Shown: piece after piece, positions 13,720 to 22,031 of the stretch
Layout: each line of letters starts with the position of its first letter
How positions within the stretch are numbered: position 1 is the stretch's first letter
DNA from: Clostridiaceae bacterium
GTDB taxonomy: Bacteria; Bacillota; Clostridia; Oscillospirales; Acutalibacteraceae
DNA: 32,669 bases
Assembly: GCA_016297555.1 (NCBI GenBank)
Contig: JAEDGK010000007.1
Span: forward strand, 1-32,669
Direction: 5' to 3'
Notes under the pieces: model-generated
What the model saw: only the letters and a program-made list of their open reading frames with translations
Told to the model about the DNA's origin: nothing
Databases searched by the model: none
Translations under genes and position numbers: made by a program

Positions 13720-14538
13720 TTAATTTTTTTGATTATGCTTCGGATACATTGCAGTCAGTATCTTTTCAACAACGCACAGAGGAAAAAGTCTTTTAAGAAA
13801 AACGAGAAGCTTATAGTCTGCTCCGACGGTAATTCTGACGGGAACTCTGCCTGTTTTTATTATTCGCAAAACTGCTTTGGTTACAACCTCGGGCGGTTTT
13901 CCGTTTGTTTCATCTCTTTCCATTCTGGCAACGGAGTTTGAAAATGCCTCGCCGTAATCCGTGTTTTTGCTTGCGTGCGTGTATAGCCTGTTTGCGGTAA
14001 AGCCCGTGTGCAAATCGCCCGGGCAGACCGTGCAGGCTTTAACGCCGAAAGGCGCCGCTTCGATTCTGAGGCTTTCTGTCATCTTTTCAAGCGCCGCCTT
14101 GCTTGAAGAATAGAGGCTCTGAAACGGGCATACATAGATACCTCCCACGCTTCCGATATTGATTATCAGCCCTCTCCCGTTTCGGCGCATTGCGGGCAGA
14201 GCACATCTGACGGTTCTCAAAGCACCCGCATAATTTGTGTTCATCTGCTCCAAAGCGTCCTCGCCCGTGCAGTCCTCAACCGCGCCCGTCAGCCCCGTTC
14301 CCGCGCAGTTTATCAATATTGAAACATCACCGTCTATCTGTGAAAAAGCATTTTCAACAGATTCTGTTGAACGCACATCGGCTTTTATCATTTTAACGCC
14401 TTCAAGCTCAAAATCCCTGCGGCTCGTGCCGTAAACCGTAAAGCCCTCCGACGCCAAGGCAAGGGCAATGCTTTTGCCTATTCCCGAGCTTGCGCCCGTA
14501 ACCAAAACTATTCTGCCGAATTTACTGCTGATTGACAT
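13720..14538 (-). CDS. Short-chain dehydrogenase/reductase (SDR)
   Basis: A 272-aa classical-type SDR. NAD(P)-binding TGASSGIG follows IVLV near residue 15, ADVRS contacts the cofactor, INCAGTG is the NAG-like motif, and the active site has Ser in IINIGSVGG and YSSSK (Tyr-x-x-x-Lys). The first residue after the beta-2 strand region is GTSRR, which favours NADP(H). The C-terminal part (KRLFPLCVVEKILTAMYPKHN) resembles SDRs that act on lipid-like or sterol-like substrates, but the substrate is unknown. ATG at 14538 is preceded by GGGGTGG at about 9 bases; the open frame continues upstream across the preceding terminator and is not coding. It stands alone. Confidence 0.9.
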   Translation of the reverse strand: MSISSKFGRIVLVTGASSGIGKSIALALASEGFTVYGTSRRDFELEGVKMIKADVRSTESVENAFSQIDGDVSILINCAGTGLTGAVEDCTGEDALEQMNTNYAGALRTVRCALPAMRRNGRGLIINIGSVGGIYVCPFQSLYSSSKAALEKMTESLRIEAAPFGVKACTVCPGDLHTGFTANRLYTHASKNTDYGEAFSNSVARMERDETNGKPPEVVTKAVLRIIKTGRVPVRITVGADYKLLVFLKRLFPLCVVEKILTAMYPKHNQKN

Positions 14539-14559
14539 ATATGAAATCCACCCCTTAAC

Positions 14560-14600
14560 CATAATAAAAGACGGTGTGCTCAGCAAACCGTCTTTATTAT
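14560..14600 (-). terminator. Terminator downstream of the GtrA-like gene
   Basis: On the minus strand AAAGACGGT/ACCGTCTTT (14587-14595 and 14567-14575), an 11-base loop, then TATTATGG. A-rich on the 5' side and T-rich on the 3' side, between the GtrA-like and SDR genes. Confidence 0.7.
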
Positions 14601-14615
14601 TACATATTAATTGAA

Positions 14616-15149
14616 TTATGCTGCCTTTTCTTCTTTCTTCTTGCGGAAAAGAATCTTGTCTACCGGGAAGTAAAGGAAGAACTGAATTGCACCGCAGAGC
14701 GCGTTTGAAATGAAGGTTGAAAGCTCCTCGGCAACGCCCTTGCTGACAAGGAAGCCCTGGAAAGTGGGAGCAAGCCAAGCGGAGAAGCAGATAAGTGCAA
14801 TCGTAAATACTATGTAAATGGGAAGCGTAACAGCAACATTTGCGCTCGAATTGAAGGTTTTATCTCTGTTAATAAAGAAGGAAACTATCTGAGCGATAAT
14901 GTTACTTGCAGTTGAAGCAATGAAGAATCCGAGTCCGTTGCCCTCTCCACCTGCCGAAGCAAAAACAAAAAACTCATACTTCTGATTGATGAATTCATCG
15001 GACATAAAAAGCTGAATAATGATAGGTAAAACCGTCTGAATTACAAAAGCGCCGAGGCTGACAAAAATGAATTTGATAAACTGCCAAAGCGTAACTATCG
15101 CAGAGCCCTTGCTCTCGGCAGCTTTATCAAGCTGGTTTAATTTTCCCAT
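14616..15149 (-). CDS. GtrA-like small polytopic membrane protein
   Basis: A 177-aa membrane protein with about four hydrophobic segments: QFIKFIFVSLGAFVIQTVLP, the region around NIIAQIVSFFINRD, IYIVFTIALICFSAWLAP and ALCGAIQFFLYFPVDKILF. FVSLGAFVIQ and NIIAQIVSFFINRDKTF match the GtrA family, whose members help move lipid-linked sugars for cell-surface polymers. The tail FRKKKEEKAA is strongly basic and cytoplasmic. The insert between segments 1 and 2 (FINQKYEFFVFASAGGEGNG) is longer than usual. ATG at 15149 follows AGGAGA at 8 bases. It has its own promoter and terminator, so it is monocistronic; no glycosyltransferase partner is adjacent. Confidence 0.75.
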   Translation of the reverse strand: MGKLNQLDKAAESKGSAIVTLWQFIKFIFVSLGAFVIQTVLPIIIQLFMSDEFINQKYEFFVFASAGGEGNGLGFFIASTASNIIAQIVSFFINRDKTFNSSANVAVTLPIYIVFTIALICFSAWLAPTFQGFLVSKGVAEELSTFISNALCGAIQFFLYFPVDKILFRKKKEEKAA

Positions 15150-15186
15150 GTGCAAAATCTCCTAACATTAAGTTTATTTGAGATGA

Positions 15187-15216
15187 ATTATATCACACTC
15201 ACCCCGATGTTGGCAA
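15187..15216 (-). promoter_or_regulatory. Promoter of the GtrA-like gene
   Basis: On the minus strand TTGCCA (15211-15216), 18 bases, then an extended -10 TGATATAAT containing TATAAT (15187-15192). Confidence 0.75.
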
Positions 15217-15247
15217 GCCAAAAATGAAAGCTGAAAATTGTGCAAAA

Positions 15248-16549
15248 TTACTCAATTATTTCAAGTAAAATCGGAATTTCGTCAGGTTTTTTCTCGGAAA
15301 ATGTTACACTTTTTTCAAACTGTAACGCTGCAATGTCGAGAAACTCGTTTTTTGAAGAATAAAGGCTTGCAATAACCTCGCCTTTTTTTACGGCATCCCC
15401 CGTCTTTTTATTGAGAACTATTCCTGCGCCGTGGTCAATCTCATCTTCCTTGCGGTGTCTGCCTGCCCCCAGCTCCACGCAAGCGGAGCCGATTCCCGCC
15501 GCATTCATATGCGAAATATATCCGCTTTCGCTCGCGGTTATATCCAGCTTGAGATTTGCCGTCGGGAGCAGAGAGGGAGCCATAATATATTCGGGGTCGC
15601 CACCCTGCATTGAAATCATTGCGGCAAGCTTTTTCAGAGCCGAGCCGTCCTTTATTTTTGACATTGCAAGAGCTTTGCAATAATCGAAATCCCCTTTGCC
15701 TGCAAGCTCAAGCAGCTTTGCGGCAAGGAGAACGGAAAGCTCCGTTAAATCCTCGGGACCGTTTCCGCGCAGAGTTTCGGCGGCTTCGGCAACTTCAAGA
15801 GAATTGCCTATGCAGTTACCGAGGGGCGAATCCATATTCGTTATGAGAGCGGCAATTTTTTTGCCCGCTCCCCTGCCGATTTCAACCATTTTTTCCGCAA
15901 GCTGTTTTGCGGATTCTCTGTCTTTCATAAAAGCTCCGCTGCCGCATTTTACATCAAGAACAATGCAGTCCGCGCCGCCCGCAAGCTTTTTGCTCATTAT
16001 GCTTGAAGCAATCAGAGAAATATTATCAACGGTTGCCGTAACATCACGAAGCGAATAAAGCTTTTTATCCGCAGGGCATAATCTGCCTGACTGCCCCGCA
16101 ACACACAGACCGCAGCCGTTGACAACGGCGGTAAATTCCTCGGGAGAAAGCGACGAGCGAAAACCCGGCACGGATTCAAGCTTATCAACCGTTCCGCCTG
16201 TATGTCCGAGCCCTCTGCCGCTCATTTTTGCAATCTTGACGCCGCACTCGGCAACAATGGGAGCAGTAACAAGAGTTGTTTTATCTCCCACTCCGCCCGT
16301 TGAATGCTTATCGCCCTTAATCCCGCTGATTGCGGAAAGGTCGGCAACATCTCCCGAGCGCGCCATGGCGTCGGTAAGCTCCAGAGTTTCCCGCCCGTTA
16401 AGTCCGTTAAAGCAAATTGCCATAAGCAGAGCGGAAAGCTGATAATCGGGAACGCTTCCGTCAGCGGCGGAAAATGCAAAATATTCTATTTCTTCACGCG
16501 TCAGAGCAAGCCCGTCGCGCTTTTTGCGGATAATATCGACAAAATTCAT
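15248..16549 (-). CDS. pdp: Pyrimidine-nucleoside (thymidine) phosphorylase
   Basis: A 433-aa enzyme that cleaves uridine/thymidine/deoxyuridine with phosphate into base and (deoxy)ribose-1-phosphate. Diagnostic features: N-terminal FVDIIRKKRDGLALTREEI, phosphate-binding KHSTGGVGDKTTL, the family signature MSGRGLGHTGGTVDKLES, and a C-terminal domain with GAGRHRKEDEIDHGAGI. It is the last gene of the deo operon. Its ATG at 16549 lies one base after the cdd stop and is preceded by GAGAGGT inside cdd. With deoC upstream, the sugar phosphate would feed the pentose or glycolytic pools. Assignment to Pdp rather than DeoA is by Firmicute context. Confidence 0.94.
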   Translation of the reverse strand: MNFVDIIRKKRDGLALTREEIEYFAFSAADGSVPDYQLSALLMAICFNGLNGRETLELTDAMARSGDVADLSAISGIKGDKHSTGGVGDKTTLVTAPIVAECGVKIAKMSGRGLGHTGGTVDKLESVPGFRSSLSPEEFTAVVNGCGLCVAGQSGRLCPADKKLYSLRDVTATVDNISLIASSIMSKKLAGGADCIVLDVKCGSGAFMKDRESAKQLAEKMVEIGRGAGKKIAALITNMDSPLGNCIGNSLEVAEAAETLRGNGPEDLTELSVLLAAKLLELAGKGDFDYCKALAMSKIKDGSALKKLAAMISMQGGDPEYIMAPSLLPTANLKLDITASESGYISHMNAAGIGSACVELGAGRHRKEDEIDHGAGIVLNKKTGDAVKKGEVIASLYSSKNEFLDIAALQFEKSVTFSEKKPDEIPILLEIIE

Positions 16550-16550
16550 A

Positions 16551-16961
16551 TTATACCTCTCGTTTGTCAAAGCTTGCCGGCAGAAGCTCCGACAGGGTCA
16601 TAATTTTGTATTCATCGCCCGATTTTGCCATAATTATTTCAAAATCAGGCTTGCAGAACTCCTTCATTACCTGCCTGCAAACGCCGCACGGCGGACAGCA
16701 GTATTCGGGTGTTGCCAAATCAGCCCTGCCGCCGACAACCGCTATTTTTGCAAAATCCCGTCTGCCCTCGGAAACCGCCTTGAAGAAAGCGGTTCTCTCG
16801 GCGCAGTTTGTGGGAGAAAAGGCAGAGTTTTCTATATTACAGCCGGTGAAAACCGAGCCGTCCTCACAAAGCAAAGCCGCACCGACGGCAAAACCCGAAT
16901 AAGGCGAATATGACATTTTTCTCGCACGGGCAGCCGCTTCAATCAGCTCTCTGTCATTCAT
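16551..16961 (-). CDS. cdd: Cytidine deaminase
   Basis: A 136-aa tetrameric-type cytidine/deoxycytidine deaminase. Zinc and proton-shuttle residues are Cys53 and Glu55 in TNCAERTAFF, and Cys92 and Cys95 in CPPCGVCRQVMKEF. The substrate loop GCNIENSAFSPT is intact, and the N-terminal SYSPYSGFAVGAAL is typical. It turns cytidine into uridine, which the next gene product phosphorolyses. ATGA overlap with deoD upstream and a one-base gap to pdp downstream show tight translational coupling. Confidence 0.96.
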   Translation of the reverse strand: MNDRELIEAAARARKMSYSPYSGFAVGAALLCEDGSVFTGCNIENSAFSPTNCAERTAFFKAVSEGRRDFAKIAVVGGRADLATPEYCCPPCGVCRQVMKEFCKPDFEIIMAKSGDEYKIMTLSELLPASFDKREV

Positions 16962-17674
16962 TCCGCCGCCTCCAAAGCAATTTCAATCATCTTTGTGAAT
17001 GTCTGCTCTCTTTCGAGAGCTGAACATTCCTCGCCGCCCTCAAGCGGGCAGTCGGAAATCGTGCAGATTGCAAGAGCCTTTTTGCCGCTTCGTGCCGCAT
17101 TCATATAAAGTGCGGCGCTCTCCATTTCGACCGCCAAAACTCCCATCTTGCGCCAAGCGGCAAGGCTTGAAGAATCGTCATAAAAAGTGTCGGACGAAAG
17201 CAGATTGCCGACAAAAGGCTTAACTCCGAGCTTTTCCGCCGCGTTAACCGCTCTCATCAGCGTTTCAAAATCCGCCGTAGGAGCAAAATCGCCCGGCAAA
17301 GCAAACTGCCTTGCATAAGAAGAATTTGTGCAGGCTCCCATACCGAAAACGATATCGCGCAGATGAAGCGCGGGGCTTATCGCGCCCGCAGAGCCGACTC
17401 TGATTATCGTTTCAACATCATAAAAATTGAAAAGCTCATATGAATAAATTCCTATCGACGGTATGCCCATGCCGGACGCCATAACGGAAACCTTTTTTCC
17501 TTTATAGAAGCCCGTATAACCCTGAACACCGCGCGTATTATTGACAAGCACGGGGTTTTCAAGAAAGTTTTCCGCAATGTATTTTGACCTGAGCGGATCT
17601 CCCGGCATAAGCACGGTTTTTGCAAATGCGTCTTTATTTTCCGCCGCAATGTGCGGAGTGGGAAGGCTGCTCAT
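16958..17674 (-). CDS. deoD: Purine-nucleoside phosphorylase, DeoD type
   Basis: A 238-aa hexameric-type PNP. PTPHIAAENKDAFAKTVLMP with MPGDPLRSKYIAE is the DeoD N-terminus, IIRVGSAGAI binds phosphate, AVEMESAALYMNA holds the purine/ribose site and TISDCPLEGGEE carries the catalytic Asp. It releases purine bases and (deoxy)ribose-1-phosphate. The RBS is AGGAGG at 6-7 bases. It lies between deoC (23-base gap) and cdd (4-base overlap). Confidence 0.96.
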   Translation of the reverse strand: MSSLPTPHIAAENKDAFAKTVLMPGDPLRSKYIAENFLENPVLVNNTRGVQGYTGFYKGKKVSVMASGMGIPSIGIYSYELFNFYDVETIIRVGSAGAISPALHLRDIVFGMGACTNSSYARQFALPGDFAPTADFETLMRAVNAAEKLGVKPFVGNLLSSDTFYDDSSSLAAWRKMGVLAVEMESAALYMNAARSGKKALAICTISDCPLEGGEECSALEREQTFTKMIEIALEAAE

Positions 17675-17697
17675 AACATTTCCTCCTGATTGATATT

Positions 17698-18351
17698 TTA
17701 TTCAAGCTCCTTGGCAAGCTTAACAATCGCGCTTGTGCCGAGCCTTTCACAGCCGAGGTCAAGATAAGCCTGAGCGTCCTCAATAGTGCGTATGCCGCCT
17801 GCGGCTTTCATTTTAACTTTGGGACCGATATGCTTTGCGAAAAGCGCAATATCCTCTTTGGTTGCACCGCCTTTTGAAAATCCCGTTGAGGTTTTGATGA
17901 AATCTGCTCCCGCCTGAGTTACCATGCGGCAAAGCTCGATTTTTTCATCATCCGTCAGCAGGCAGGCTTCAATTATTACTTTAAGTATTTTATCCCCGCA
18001 GGCGGCTTTTATCTGCTTTATCTCATCGAGCACATCGCCGTATCTGCCGCTTTTGACCCAACCGACATTGATAACCATATCAATTTCATCCGCTCCGTTT
18101 TCAACGGCGTTCTTCGCCTCAAAAACCTTTGCGGCGGTTGTTGAATAGCCGTTCGGAAAACCGATGACCGTACAAACGGCTGTTTTTCCGTTTAAGTATT
18201 CCGCTGCCTGTTTTACATAACAAGCGGGAATGCAAACGCTTGCGGTTTTGTATTTTACTCCCTCGTCGCAAATTCTCCTGATATCCTCCCAGCCTGCGTC
18301 AACCGCCAAAAGAGTATGGTCGCAATGCGAAAGTATTTCTCCTATGTTCAT
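17698..18351 (-). CDS. deoC: Deoxyribose-phosphate aldolase
   Basis: A 217-aa class I aldolase that splits 2-deoxyribose-5-phosphate into glyceraldehyde-3-phosphate and acetaldehyde. Schiff-base Lys153 is in ADFIKTSTGFS, the second essential lysine is Lys182 in KMKAAGGIRT, and Asp91 is in DEIDMVINVG. Length and motifs are normal. It links the nucleoside phosphorylases of the operon to central metabolism. No phosphopentomutase gene is in the window, so deoxyribose-1-phosphate must be isomerised by an enzyme encoded elsewhere. Confidence 0.96.
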   Translation of the reverse strand: MNIGEILSHCDHTLLAVDAGWEDIRRICDEGVKYKTASVCIPACYVKQAAEYLNGKTAVCTVIGFPNGYSTTAAKVFEAKNAVENGADEIDMVINVGWVKSGRYGDVLDEIKQIKAACGDKILKVIIEACLLTDDEKIELCRMVTQAGADFIKTSTGFSKGGATKEDIALFAKHIGPKVKMKAAGGIRTIEDAQAYLDLGCERLGTSAIVKLAKELE

Positions 18352-18371
18352 TTTATCAGCCTTTCTGTAAT

Positions 18372-19190
18372 TTATTCCAAGCCATATTTTTCAATCATTT
18401 GTGCAACACCGTCGTATGCATTTGACGGAGCGGAAAATCTTGCGGATTTTTTGCAGATGTCGCTGCCGTTATCCATAGCAAAGGAATATTCGGCAAACTC
18501 AAGCATAGGGCAGTCATTTTCGGCGTCACCGAAAGCCATAACCTCATTTGCGCCGATACCGAGATGCTCGCACAGCCCTTTGAGCGCCGTGCCCTTATCT
18601 GCTCCGCGCACGCTCACGGCAACCTCGCTGCCGACTGCGCTCGTTGTTATAAATCCGCGGGAGTCAAACCAGCCGAGAATTTTTACGCTGTCCTCCCCGC
18701 TCATCGAAAACAGGTCAAAAATTTCGGCGTCCATTCCTCTTACTCTCTCCGCAACATCGTCGCACCCCTCAAACTTTGAAAGCAAATAATTTATAAATTC
18801 ATCGGGCATTTCGAGATTGCCGAGATATTTTTCTCTGCCGTTCTGGACAAAGATTTTCCCGCCTGCATAAATGTGATAGTAAACGGGATAGTGCGAAAGC
18901 ATTTCAACGGCGGCGGCAGTATCCTCGGGTGAAATATGATTCTGATAAACAACGGATTTTTTTGCCCTGTCATATACCGAAGCACCGTTTGAATATATGA
19001 CATAATCCACAAACGGTATCTGAGCCGTTACATTTTCAATAAAGCTGAGGGTTCTGCCCGTTGCGATTGCAATTTTTACGCCTTTTTCGTGCATTGCAAG
19101 CAAGGCGTCTTTGGTTCTATGCGTAACCGTCATATGGTCGGGCGCCATAAGCGTTCCGTCAAGGTCGCTTGCTATTAATCTGATTGCCAT
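18372..19190 (-). CDS. HAD-superfamily Cof-type sugar/nucleotide phosphatase
   Basis: A 272-aa HAD hydrolase of the Cof/IIB subfamily. Motif I is IASDLDGTLMAP (Asp9 nucleophile, Asp11), motif II is the Thr in IAIATGR, and motifs III/IV are Lys in GADKGTALKGL and MAFGDAENDCPML. A C2B-type cap domain lies in between. It is the first gene of the nucleoside-salvage operon, 20 bases before deoC. A role as phosphatase for a deoxyribose- or nucleotide-phosphate in the same pathway is plausible but is inference from position only. Confidence 0.9.
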   Translation of the reverse strand: MAIRLIASDLDGTLMAPDHMTVTHRTKDALLAMHEKGVKIAIATGRTLSFIENVTAQIPFVDYVIYSNGASVYDRAKKSVVYQNHISPEDTAAAVEMLSHYPVYYHIYAGGKIFVQNGREKYLGNLEMPDEFINYLLSKFEGCDDVAERVRGMDAEIFDLFSMSGEDSVKILGWFDSRGFITTSAVGSEVAVSVRGADKGTALKGLCEHLGIGANEVMAFGDAENDCPMLEFAEYSFAMDNGSDICKKSARFSAPSNAYDGVAQMIEKYGLE

Positions 19191-19222
19191 ATTTTCTCCT
19201 CTGAATGATGTATATTATTTAA

Positions 19223-19252
19223 AGTATAACACTCTATGCAAGCATATGTCAA
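19223..19252 (-). promoter_or_regulatory. Promoter of the nucleoside-salvage operon
   Basis: On the minus strand a perfect TTGACA (19247-19252), 18 bases and TATACT (19223-19228), about 33 bases before the HAD start codon. Divergent from cotJABC. Confidence 0.72.
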
Positions 19253-19267
19253 GAAACAACAGGCGCA

Positions 19268-19296
19268 ATGTCACCGGCAGCGCAGCGGCATATAAT
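19268..19296 (+). promoter_or_regulatory. Candidate cotJABC promoter
   Basis: CATATAAT at 19289-19296 reads as a sigma-A TATAAT with ATGTCA (19268-19273) 17 bases upstream. It is also close to the sigma-E -10 CATACAAT, but no good sigma-E -35 is seen. Sporulation expression is expected from the genes. Confidence 0.4.
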
Positions 19297-19338
19297 GTAG
19301 CAGAGGATATTCCTCAAAACAGAAAGGATTGATTACAG

Positions 19339-19557
19339 ATGACCGAATACGGCGGATACAGAAATCCGTATCCGAGGGCTCAAAAGCGCGAGCCCTGCGG
19401 CTGCTCTATCACTCCTCTGCCCGCAAACCCCGTTGTTGCCATGCTCTATGTTCCGATGCAGACTGACACGGCGATGTTTGACGAAATGAAAGCCTTTGAT
19501 TGCGGAACTCTGTTTAAAGTTCTCAACAAGCCTTTCGCAGGGAAGTGCTGCCGATGA
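19339..19557 (+). CDS. cotJA: Spore coat-associated protein CotJA
   Basis: A 72-aa protein with an N-terminal Tyr/Arg/Pro-rich part and the conserved core LAMLYVP-like segment (here VVAMLYVPMQ), then MFDEMKAFDCGTLFKVLNKP, matching the CotJA pattern of a 'GTL..L..P' end. CotJA is a small spore coat or coat-assembly protein encoded with CotJB and CotJC. The extra cysteines (REPCGCS and GKCCR) are notable. RBS AAAGGA lies 10 bases upstream. Its stop overlaps the cotJB start (ATGA). Confidence 0.88.
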   Translation: MTEYGGYRNPYPRAQKREPCGCSITPLPANPVVAMLYVPMQTDTAMFDEMKAFDCGTLFKVLNKPFAGKCCR

Positions 19558-19805
19558 CTAAAAGAGAAGCAATGCTGAGAAATCTCGGCGCCGCTCAATT
19601 TGCGCTTTGGGAAATGCATCTCTATCTTGACACTCACCCGTGGGATCTTCAGATGGTTGAGGCTCACAACAGGGCGTCAACGAAATACAAAGCACTCAGA
19701 GCGGAATTTGAGGATAAATTCTGCCCGCTGACCGCTGCAAACGCACAGGGCGTGGAATGGCTCAAAGGGCCTTGGCCTTGGGAAAATGAGGAGTGTGACT
19801 GCTGA
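19554..19805 (+). CDS. cotJB: Spore coat protein CotJB
   Basis: An 83-aa protein. AAQFALWEMHLYLDTHPWDLQ is the CotJB core, followed by HNRASTKYKALRAEFEDKFCPLT and GPWPWENEECDC. It is a component of the inner spore coat and depends on its partners. The ATG overlapping the cotJA stop is chosen over an open extension three codons up. The last base of the stop is the first base of the cotJC start (TGATG). Confidence 0.92.
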   Translation: MTKREAMLRNLGAAQFALWEMHLYLDTHPWDLQMVEAHNRASTKYKALRAEFEDKFCPLTAANAQGVEWLKGPWPWENEECDC

Positions 19806-20410
19806 TGTTTAGTTATGAAAAAAGACTGCAATTCCCCGTAAAAATCAAAAATCCAAATCCGAAGTATGCACAGATAGTTATTTCCCAATACGGCGGTCCC
19901 GATGGCGAGCTGGGCGCTTCGCTGAGATATCTAAGCCAGAGATTTGCCATGCCTTTTGACGAGCTGAAAGGGTTACTGACCGATATCGGTACGGAGGAGC
20001 TCGGGCATCTTGAAATGATAGGCGCGATAGTTTATCAGCTCACGCGAAATCTCAGCGAGGATGAAATCAAGCGTGCGGGCTTCGACGCATATTTCGTTGA
20101 CCACACAACGGGCGTTTATCCCTCATCAGCCGCAGGCGTGCCTTTCACCGCCTCATATATTCAAAGCAAGGGTGATATAATAACCGACCTTACCGAAGAC
20201 CTTGCAGCAGAGCAAAAGGCGCGAACCACCTATGACAACATTCTGCGCCTTGTTGACGACCCCGATGTCAGAGAACCGATAAAGTTTCTCCGTGCAAGAG
20301 AAATTGTTCATTTTCAGCGCTTCGGAGAAGGTCTGCGGCTTGCGACCGACAGGCTTAACGAAAAGAACTTCTATGCATTTAACCCGTCGTTTGACAAGAA
20401 CTGTCTTTGA
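19805..20410 (+). CDS. cotJC: CotJC, manganese-catalase-like spore coat protein
   Basis: A 201-aa ferritin-like protein of the manganese catalase family. FSYEKRLQFPVKIKNPNPKY is the typical N-terminus. Metal-ligand candidates are the Glu residues in IGTEELGHLEMIGA (with His), in EDLAAEQKARTTYD, and Glu/His in AREIVHFQRFGEGL. It could protect the spore from peroxide. Length is typical for CotJC. It is the last gene of a fully overlapping three-gene operon, followed by a hairpin terminator. Confidence 0.95.
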   Translation: MFSYEKRLQFPVKIKNPNPKYAQIVISQYGGPDGELGASLRYLSQRFAMPFDELKGLLTDIGTEELGHLEMIGAIVYQLTRNLSEDEIKRAGFDAYFVDHTTGVYPSSAAGVPFTASYIQSKGDIITDLTEDLAAEQKARTTYDNILRLVDDPDVREPIKFLRAREIVHFQRFGEGLRLATDRLNEKNFYAFNPSFDKNCL

Positions 20411-20419
20411 TACACATTC

Positions 20420-20456
20420 GAGCCGCCGAATCAAATTCGACGGCTCAAATTTTATT
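20420..20456 (+). terminator. Terminator of cotJABC
   Basis: GAGCCGCCGAAT (20420-20431) pairs with ATTCGACGGCTC (20435-20446) with one mismatch and a 3-base loop, followed by AAATTTTATTT. Confidence 0.85.
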
Positions 20457-20476
20457 TATAAAAGCCCTTATTCCGT

Positions 20477-20505
20477 TTGACATAATCAAATAATGATGTT
20501 AATAT
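20477..20505 (+). promoter_or_regulatory. Promoter of araA with palindromic site
   Basis: Perfect TTGACA (20477-20482), 17 bases, TAATAT (20500-20505). The perfect palindrome GTTAATATTAAC (20498-20509) overlaps the -10, and a second AT-rich dyad (CTTAAA ... TTTAAG) follows before the RBS; either could be an operator. Confidence 0.78.
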
Positions 20506-20546
20506 TAACTTAAATATCTAAGATTTTAAGATAAGGAATGATTAAT

Positions 20547-22022
20547 GTGTATATGGAAAAATATGAATTCTGGTTTGTTGTGGGCAGTCAGTTTCTTTAC
20601 GGCCCCGAGGTGCTGGACATTGTTGCTTCGAGAGCCGCAGAAATGGCAGACAAAATGAATGAAAGCGGTCTGCTCCCCTGCAAAGTTGTTTACAAGGTTA
20701 CAGCCAAAACATCGGAGGAAATCTCAAGCGTTGTCAAGGAAGCAAACTATGATGACAAATGCGCGGGAATTATTACCTGGATGCACACCTTCTCCCCTTC
20801 AAAGATGTGGCTCAACGGTCTTAAAGAGCTTCAAAAGCCCTACTGCCACTTTGCAACGCAGTATAACCGCGACATTCCCAACGAAGAAATCGATATGGAT
20901 TTCATGAATCTTAATCAGGCGGCTCACGGCGACAGAGAGCACGGCTTTATTGCCGCAAGGCTCAGAACTCCGCGCAAGGTTATTATGGGCCATTGGCAGG
21001 ATGAAAAGGTGCTTGCGGAGCTCGGCAAGTGGATGCGCTCGGCAGTCGGCGCGGCTTTTTCAAAGCAGCTCAAGGTTATGCGTTTCGGCGACAATATGAG
21101 AAATGTTGCCGTTACCGAGGGTGACAAGGTCGGAGTTCAGGAAAAGCTCGGCTGGCAGGTAAACACATGGCCTGTCGGAACGCTTGTTGAATATATTGAC
21201 GCCGTAACCGAAGCCGAGGTTGACTCGCTTATGGCGGAATATGCCGAAAAATATGAAATGGCAACCGACAATATTGCCGCTGTTCGATATCAAGCAAAGG
21301 AAGAAATCGCAATAAAGAAAATGCTTGACGAGCAGGGCTGCAAGGCTTTTTCAAACACCTTTGAGGATCTCTACGGAATGGAGCAGCTTCCCGGACTTGC
21401 AAGCCAAAGACTTATGGAGCAGGGCTACGGCTACGGCGGCGAAGGCGACTGGAAGGTTTCGGCAATGACCGCAGTAATCAAAGCCATGACAGAGGGAATG
21501 GGCGGCGGCTCGGCATTTATGGAGGACTATACATATAATCTTACTCCCGGAGCGGAATACTCACTCGGTGCGCATATGTTAGAGGTCTGCCCCACTCTTG
21601 CGGCGGACAAGCCGAGAATTGAAGTTCATCCTCTCGGAATAGGCGGCAAGGGCGACCCTGCAAGGCTTGTTTTTGAGGGCAAGGCGGGCAAAGCTGTTGT
21701 AGTAAGCCTTATCGACATGGGCGGCAGGCTCAGAATGATATGTCAGGATATAGAATGTGTTAAACCCATTCTGCCGATGCCCAATCTTCCCGTTGCGAGG
21801 GTTATGTGGAAAGCAATGCCCGACCTGTGCACGGGAGCAAAATGCTGGATAATCGCAGGCGGAGCACACCACACCGTCCTTTCCTACGATGCCGACGCTG
21901 AAATGCTGCGCGACTTTGCAAGGATTATGGATATCGAATTTGTTCATATCAGCAAGGATACCACGCCCGAGAGCCTTGAAAATGAGCTGTTTCTCAATGA
22001 CCTTGCGTGGAAGCTGAAATAA
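20547..22022 (+). CDS. araA: L-arabinose isomerase
   Basis: A 491-aa enzyme converting L-arabinose to L-ribulose. N-terminal EKYEFWFVVGSQFLYGPEVL is diagnostic. Metal-site residues are seen in GYGYGGEGDWK (Glu), FMEDYTYNL (Glu), LGAHMLEVCPT (His) and IAGGAHHTVLSYD (His). No araB, araD or transporter gene is adjacent, so it is an orphan copy; other sugar isomerisation is possible. Start choice: GTG at 20547 lies 9 bases after AAGGA, the ATG at 20538 abuts AAGGA with no space, and the ATG at 20553 is 15 bases away; all keep the same core. A MITE-like element begins 9 bases after the stop. Confidence 0.95.
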   Translation: MYMEKYEFWFVVGSQFLYGPEVLDIVASRAAEMADKMNESGLLPCKVVYKVTAKTSEEISSVVKEANYDDKCAGIITWMHTFSPSKMWLNGLKELQKPYCHFATQYNRDIPNEEIDMDFMNLNQAAHGDREHGFIAARLRTPRKVIMGHWQDEKVLAELGKWMRSAVGAAFSKQLKVMRFGDNMRNVAVTEGDKVGVQEKLGWQVNTWPVGTLVEYIDAVTEAEVDSLMAEYAEKYEMATDNIAAVRYQAKEEIAIKKMLDEQGCKAFSNTFEDLYGMEQLPGLASQRLMEQGYGYGGEGDWKVSAMTAVIKAMTEGMGGGSAFMEDYTYNLTPGAEYSLGAHMLEVCPTLAADKPRIEVHPLGIGGKGDPARLVFEGKAGKAVVVSLIDMGGRLRMICQDIECVKPILPMPNLPVARVMWKAMPDLCTGAKCWIIAGGAHHTVLSYDADAEMLRDFARIMDIEFVHISKDTTPESLENELFLNDLAWKLK

Positions 22023-22031
22023 CATAGCAAC

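Noticed and set aside
14539..14778. N-terminal extension of the SDR protein
   Set aside because: The open frame runs back through the terminator hairpin and the GtrA-like gene; the SDR fold and RBS place the start at 14538.
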